DNA of 58,077 nucleotides from Pseudomonas sp. UYIF39 (GTDB lineage: Bacteria > Pseudomonadota > Gammaproteobacteria > Pseudomonadales > Pseudomonadaceae), in assembly GCF_029963765.1 (NCBI RefSeq), contig NZ_JALBYU010000033.1:1-58077 (forward strand), given 5' to 3'. Under the pieces are notes generated by a model. The model was not told the origin of the DNA. It saw only the letters and a program-made list of their open reading frames with translations, and made no database searches. Positions 53,952-58,077 of this stretch are shown here, in pieces; the first letter of the stretch is position 1; each line of letters opens with the position of its first letter. The position numbers and the translations under genes are program-made.

Positions 53952-55304
53952 TTAGCGTCGAAACGCGGATCCGGTGTGCTGTTCGGGCAAAAGCGCCTCG
54001 CCGTGAAACAGCTTTTCCCGCAGGCTGCCGCTGTCGTAAGCGGTCTTGTACGACCCGCGTCGTTGCAACTCCGGGATCACCCAATCGATGAAATCCACAT
54101 AGCTTTCCGGCGTGACTATTCGCGTCAGGTTGAAGCCATCCAGCCCGGTTTCCGTGATCCACGATTCCAGCTCGTCGGCGACCTGCTCAGGCGACCCAAC
54201 CACGGTGATGTAGCGGCCACCGAGGGCGTGTTGCTCGAGTAATTTGCGGCGAGTCCAGTCGTTGTTTTGCAGGTTTTTGGTGGCGGACTGGATCGCGTTG
54301 TTCTTCACGTACTGGATCGGTTCGTCGATTTCGTACTCGGAAAAATCGATCCCGGTGGAGGCCGAGAAATGCGCCACGCCGGCCTCGGCACTGGCGTAGC
54401 TCAAGTACTCGGCGTGCTTGGCCCAGGCCAGCTCTTCGGTGGCGCCGACAATCACGTTCAGCCCCATGAACACCTTGATGTCCTCGGGGTTGCGCCCGGC
54501 CTCGACGGCACTGGCGCGCACCTTGTCTACTTGAACCTTGGTCGACGGTTTGTTCTGGCCGCTGATGAACACGCACTCGGCATGTCGCCCGGCGAACAGC
54601 AAACCACGATCCGAACTGCCCGCCTGGAACAGCACCGGTGTGCGCTGCGGCGAGGGTTCGCAGAGGTGATAACCCTCGACCTGATAGAACTCGCCCTTGT
54701 GCTCGACCTTGTGCACTTTCTCGGGCTGCGCGTAGATCCGCTGCTGCGAATCGTTAAGCACCGCGCTGTTTTCCCAGCTGCCTTCCCAGAGTTTGTAGAG
54801 CACTTGCAGGTATTCATCGGCCTGGTCGTAACGACGGTCGTGTTCCACCTGTTCACTCAAACCCATGGCCTTGGCGGCGCTGTCGAGGTAGCCGGTGACG
54901 ATGTTCCAGCCGACCCGGCCACGGCTCAGGTGATCGAGCGTGGACATGCGTCGGGCGAACAGATACGGCGGTTCGTACGTCAGGTTGGCGGTGAGGCCGA
55001 AGCCAAGGTTTTTTGTCACTGCGGCCATGGCCGAAACCAGCAGTAGCGGGTCATTGACCGGCAGCTGGATTGACTCTTTGAGCGGTACGTCTACCGAGTT
55101 TTGGTAGACGTCGTACACGCCGACGATGTCGGCGATGAACAGGCCGTCGAACAGCCCACGCTCCAGCAATTGCGCCAGTTCGGTCCAGTATTCAATCGTC
55201 TTGTACTGAGTAGAGTTGTCCCGTGGATGCGTCCACAGACCATGGTTGATGTGCCCGATGCAGTTCATGTTGAACGCGTTGAGCAGGATCTTTTTCTTGC
55301 TCAT
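53952..55304 (-). CDS. LLM-class flavin monooxygenase (NtaA/SnaA/DszA type)
   Basis: The 450-residue protein is a TIM-barrel FMNH2-dependent monooxygenase of the DszA/NtaA/SnaA group, with NMNCIGHINHGLWTHPRDNS, GRVGWNIVTGYLDSAAKAMG and VLFQAGSSDRG as family motifs. Members cleave C-S or C-N bonds of sulfones or amino acids. A flavin reductase is required and not present here. It follows the first sfnB-type gene with no gap. Confidence 0.9.
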   Translation of the reverse strand: MSKKKILLNAFNMNCIGHINHGLWTHPRDNSTQYKTIEYWTELAQLLERGLFDGLFIADIVGVYDVYQNSVDVPLKESIQLPVNDPLLLVSAMAAVTKNLGFGLTANLTYEPPYLFARRMSTLDHLSRGRVGWNIVTGYLDSAAKAMGLSEQVEHDRRYDQADEYLQVLYKLWEGSWENSAVLNDSQQRIYAQPEKVHKVEHKGEFYQVEGYHLCEPSPQRTPVLFQAGSSDRGLLFAGRHAECVFISGQNKPSTKVQVDKVRASAVEAGRNPEDIKVFMGLNVIVGATEELAWAKHAEYLSYASAEAGVAHFSASTGIDFSEYEIDEPIQYVKNNAIQSATKNLQNNDWTRRKLLEQHALGGRYITVVGSPEQVADELESWITETGLDGFNLTRIVTPESYVDFIDWVIPELQRRGSYKTAYDSGSLREKLFHGEALLPEQHTGSAFRR

Positions 55305-56510
55305 TTAGATGGTCCCCCGCAGTGGCGGGTTTTCATCGTTAAGGTAGTAATTGCCGACCGCGTGATACTTCCAGCGCACAGGGTCGTGCAACGTATGAAC
55401 CCGAGCGTTGCGCCAGTGGCGATCCAGACCATGTTCGATCAGGGTTGCCTGACTGCCGGCCAGTTCAAACAGCGTGCTGCCAGCGGCGAGGGAAATCTCG
55501 GTGCTGATGGCGCGGGCTTCGGCGACGGCAATCGACGCGGCGGCGACGGTCTCGGCGTTGGTGTCGGCCTGAGCCTTGTCGAGGAATTCACCAGAGCGTT
55601 CCAGCAAGGCTTCGGCGGCATGCAGACGAATGCTCAAGTGGCCGAAGCTCTTGATGGTCAGCGGGTCCTCGGTGGCTTTGTCGTTGCCGGAATCGATCCA
55701 CGGCCGGGTCTTGGTGCGCACGAAATGCAGCGCATCTTCATAGGCGGCGCGGGCGATACCGGTGTCGATAGCAGCATGAAGAATCTGCGCCAGCGGGCCG
55801 ACGGTGGTCGGGCGTTCGAACGCACTTTGAAACGGGATCACGTCTTCGGCGGCGACGTAAACATCTTCAAACACCACCGAACCACTGCCGGTGGTGCGCT
55901 GGCCGAAGCCGCTCCAGTCGTCGATTACCGTCAGACCTTTACTGTTGCGCGGGACGAACGCCAGTTGCTGCACGCCGTGCTCATCCACCACCGACGTCGG
56001 AATGCGCTGGGCATAAATCGCGCCCGTGGCGTAAAACTTGCGGCCGTTGATGCGATAGCCGTCACGTTCTCCGTGCAGATCAGGGGTCAGGCTGGTGATG
56101 CGGTCGTGAGCGGTTTTGGTGCCCAGTTCCGCGAGGGCATTGCCGAAGCGTTGGCCGGCCAGTACTTCTGCATACAGGCGTTTTTTCTGCTCTTCGCTGC
56201 CATTCACCCGCAGCACTTCGAGCGCATAGAAATGGTTCTGCGGGATCTGGCCGAGGGAGCCGTCAGCCTGGGCGATCAGCGCGATCACCTTGGCCAGGGT
56301 GACGTTGGAAACCCCGGCGCCGCCGTATTCTTTTGGCACGCTGATGCCCCACAGCCCCGAGCGGGAAAACACGTCCAGTTCCGGGTGTGGCAAACGGCGT
56401 TCGCGGTCGCGCAGGGCGCTGTCGCGTTTGAAATCTTCGGCCAGGTCACTGGCGACGATCAGGGCTTGCTCATCGCTGGTTATGACCGCGACGTGGTGAG
56501 AAAAAGTCAT
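55305..56510 (-). CDS. sfnB: SfnB-family sulfur-acquisition oxidoreductase (1)
   Basis: The 401-residue protein has the acyl-CoA-dehydrogenase fold with GAGVSNVTLAKVIALIAQAD, IPQNHFYALEVLRVNG and DWSGFGQRTTGSGSVVFEDVYV, as in SfnB proteins needed for dimethyl-sulfone/sulfonate use in Pseudomonas. It may act as a flavin-dependent oxygenase. GGAGAAACAC precedes ATG 56510. It is the paralogue of the next gene; both end in RNARVHTLHDPVRWKYH. Confidence 0.9.
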   Translation of the reverse strand: MTFSHHVAVITSDEQALIVASDLAEDFKRDSALRDRERRLPHPELDVFSRSGLWGISVPKEYGGAGVSNVTLAKVIALIAQADGSLGQIPQNHFYALEVLRVNGSEEQKKRLYAEVLAGQRFGNALAELGTKTAHDRITSLTPDLHGERDGYRINGRKFYATGAIYAQRIPTSVVDEHGVQQLAFVPRNSKGLTVIDDWSGFGQRTTGSGSVVFEDVYVAAEDVIPFQSAFERPTTVGPLAQILHAAIDTGIARAAYEDALHFVRTKTRPWIDSGNDKATEDPLTIKSFGHLSIRLHAAEALLERSGEFLDKAQADTNAETVAAASIAVAEARAISTEISLAAGSTLFELAGSQATLIEHGLDRHWRNARVHTLHDPVRWKYHAVGNYYLNDENPPLRGTI

Positions 56511-56533
56511 GTGTTTCTCCAGAGATCTGGTCG

Positions 56534-57775
56534 TTAAATCCAGGAGTGGCGAGCGGGAAAAGTGCCGTTCAGGTGATACGTCCCGACAGCGTGATATTTC
56601 CAGCGTACGGGGTCGTGCAGTGTGTGCACGCGGGCGTTGCGCCAATGGCGGTCGAGGTTGAATTCGGCGAGGGTGGCGCGGCTGCCGGCCAGTTCGAAAA
56701 GCTTTTCGCTGGCCAGCAGCGAGATCTCGGTGGTCAGGACTTTGGCTTCGGCCACGGCAATCGAGGCGCGGGCGGCGGACTCGGCGGTGAGCGGCGCGGC
56801 GTTGACTTGATCGAGCACTTGCCCGGCCTTGCGCAGCAGCGCTTCGGCGGCGTGCAGTTCGATTTTCAGTTTGCCGATGTCGGCGATCACATAGAGGTCA
56901 TCGCTGGCCCGTTCGACCTTGGCGTCGATCCAGGGCCGTGCACGGGTTTTCACGAACGCGATGGCGTCGTCGATGGCGCCCCGGGCGATGCCGGCGTCAA
57001 TGGCTGCTTGAATAAGCTGCGACACGGCACCTTGAATGTTCGGGTTGTCATTGATCTTCCAGTTGTCCACCACCAGCTCGGCGTCGACCTGCACGTTGTT
57101 GAGCAAAATGGTGCCGCTGGCAGTGGTGCGTTGGCCGAAGCCCGACCAGTCATCCACGATGCGCAGGCCCGGTGTGCCGCGACGGACGAAGGCCAGAACC
57201 TGCTTGCCATCGTCGTTCAGCGCCTTGACGGCGACCCAATGGGCGAACAGCGCGCCGGTGGAATAGAACTTCTGCCCGTTGAGGACGAAGCCGTCGCCGC
57301 TGGCGGTGATTCGCGCCTTGAGTTCAAGGGTGTTTTTGGTGCCGCGCTCAGGTCCCGCGTTACCGATCCGCCAGCCTTCGAGCACGCTTTTGAACAGCTG
57401 TTTTTTCTGCGATTCAGTGGCGCTGCCGAGCACCAGGTTGAGAATGCCGAACTGGTTCTGCGGGATCTGCCCCAGTGCCGGGTCAGCCGCGGAAATGATC
57501 GCGAAGACTTCGGCCAAAGTGACGAACGAAACCTGCGGGCCACCGTACTCGTGCGTGATGGCAATGCTGCCCAGGCCGCTGCGGGTGAACTGTTCGATTT
57601 CCGACCACGGCAGCTTGCGCTGCTGGTCGCGTTTGGCTGCTTGCAGACGGGCGACGTGCGCCAGCTCATGGGCGGCCTTGATGGCTTGTGCGTCGTTGCG
57701 CAAGACCTGCGCGGGCAACAACAACGGGGCGATGTCCAGATCACTCTGGACGATTGCATCTGCCAGACTGGACAT
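56534..57775 (-). CDS. sfnB: SfnB-family sulfur-acquisition oxidoreductase (2)
   Basis: The 413-residue paralogue has YGGPQVSFVTLAEVFAIISAAD, GQIPQNQFGILNLVLGSA and DWSGFGQRTTASGTILLNNVQV. AAGGAG lies nine bases before ATG 57775. It is the first gene of the minus-strand organosulfur cluster, and its start overlaps the stop of a 22-codon leader ORF (TGATG). Confidence 0.9.
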   Translation of the reverse strand: MSSLADAIVQSDLDIAPLLLPAQVLRNDAQAIKAAHELAHVARLQAAKRDQQRKLPWSEIEQFTRSGLGSIAITHEYGGPQVSFVTLAEVFAIISAADPALGQIPQNQFGILNLVLGSATESQKKQLFKSVLEGWRIGNAGPERGTKNTLELKARITASGDGFVLNGQKFYSTGALFAHWVAVKALNDDGKQVLAFVRRGTPGLRIVDDWSGFGQRTTASGTILLNNVQVDAELVVDNWKINDNPNIQGAVSQLIQAAIDAGIARGAIDDAIAFVKTRARPWIDAKVERASDDLYVIADIGKLKIELHAAEALLRKAGQVLDQVNAAPLTAESAARASIAVAEAKVLTTEISLLASEKLFELAGSRATLAEFNLDRHWRNARVHTLHDPVRWKYHAVGTYHLNGTFPARHSWI

Positions 57776-57843
57776 CAGTGCCGCTCCTTGGCTGCACGCA
57801 ATGCCCTGGCGATCTGCACTGGGGTGATTGTGTTCCGGACCAT
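57775..57843 (-). CDS. 22-residue leader ORF coupled to sfnB
   Basis: On the minus strand, GAGGTAGGT stands directly before ATG 57843. The ORF reads MVRNTITPVQIARALRAAKE then RH, and its TGA overlaps the sfnB ATG (TGATG). The good ribosome site and the overlap point to real translation coupled to sfnB. Sequence shows no run of Cys or Met codons, so classical attenuation by sulfur amino acids is not evident. Confidence 0.6.
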   Translation of the reverse strand: MVRNTITPVQIARALRAAKERH

Positions 57844-57954
57844 ACCTACCTCACATCTCATGGAAACGTCGCGATGGTTGCGACGAACGAAAACAAGAAT
57901 GTCCGGTGGTCCGGTGCATATACCCTAAGCGTGTATAAAAAATTAATAAACTAA

Positions 57955-57967
57955 CTTTTAGGAATAT
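57955..57967 (-). promoter_or_regulatory. ATATTCCT motif upstream of the sfnB leader
   Basis: The minus strand reads ATATTCCTAAAAG, 11 of 13 identical to ATATTCCTTATAG at 38388. It lies about 110 bases before the leader ATG in AT-rich DNA, where a CysB-type activator would bind. Confidence 0.45.
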
Positions 57968-57988
57968 ACATAGAAGGCGGTGCCACAG

Positions 57989-58045
57989 ATTCATGTAGCA
58001 GCTGGCGAAGCCTGCGTTCGGCTGCGTAGCAGTCGTCAAAACCTG
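57989..58045. repeat. Second REP family copy at window end
   Basis: TGTAGCAGCTGGCGAAGCCT followed by GCGTTCGGCTGCGTAGCAG, the same family as at 42711 with the loop expanded. No gene is visible after it in the window. Confidence 0.7.
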
Positions 58046-58077
58046 AGTTCGCGGTTTAACTGAATGACCGCAGTGTC

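Noticed and set aside
55101..56537. A 478-codon plus-strand frame opposite the sfnB gene
   Set aside because: It is antisense to an obvious SfnB protein, spans two gene boundaries and has no ribosome site.

Overview
The window is a chromosomal stretch of a fluorescent pseudomonad, most likely of the Pseudomonas fluorescens group. Three things point there: intergenic REP elements of the GTGGGAGCGAGCTTGCTCGC type occur eight times as inverted pairs; the order desA - PAS/GGDEF/EAL gene - oscA - sbp - cysT - cysW - cysA matches what I remember of the P. aeruginosa PA0286-PA0280 block; and many families are Pseudomonas-typical (DUF6124, DUF2789, SfnB, TriABC). I see no prophage, insertion sequence, CRISPR array or rRNA. 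This is mostly core-like and metabolic DNA with a few broken or unusual genes.

Layout. 1-6.2 kb: an outer-membrane efflux lipoprotein whose reading frame starts inside a REP, a GT39-type membrane glycosyltransferase, a DUF6124 protein with a structured leader, an SPFH/NfeD pair and a YbaK-type tRNA deacylase. 6.3-7.2 kb: a DUF2789 gene split by an amber codon and a ParE-like/RHH toxin-antitoxin pair with a palindromic operator. 7.3-12.4 kb: a MarR regulator followed by a fully overlapping efflux operon (FUSC permease, DUF1656, HlyD adaptor, outer-membrane factor). 12.5-20.5 kb: a membrane protein of unknown function, a DUF945 protein, a Rieske-FAD reductase divergent from a PEBP protein, a VWA lipoprotein - sigma factor - membrane protein operon and a small acidic protein. 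20.6-25.4 kb: tRNA-Arg(CCG), gabD-gabT (GABA catabolism) and a REC-HDOD protein. 25.5-34.1 kb: a diguanylate cyclase, desA, the c-di-GMP dual-domain protein, then oscA and the sulfate ABC transporter. 34.2-38.1 kb: an Mpo1-like protein, a Crp/Fnr regulator, a receiver-only response regulator, and an AraC regulator divergent from a membrane desaturase. 38.5-41.0 kb: an organosulfur-type cluster of hydrolase, sigma54 activator without HTH, and MetQ-like protein. 41.1-50.4 kb: a small ORF, an AAA ATPase, triABC-like efflux and a putative glycoside hydrolase. 50.5-57.8 kb, minus strand: a methyltransferase preceded by sfnB-sfnB-LLM monooxygenase-metQ-metN-metI.

The theme of the second half is sulfur acquisition: inorganic sulfate uptake (oscA-sbp-cysTWA), a hydrolase/activator/MetQ set, and an SfnB/LLM/MetNIQ set for organosulfur uptake and desulfonation. 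The two organosulfur sets share an ATATTCCT-type motif in their upstream regions, and both loci carry features that ordinary annotation would miss: a possible small RNA with a U7 terminator upstream of the hydrolase, and a 22-codon leader ORF coupled to the first sfnB. Assignments are from reading motifs and translated sequence by eye; no database search was run.
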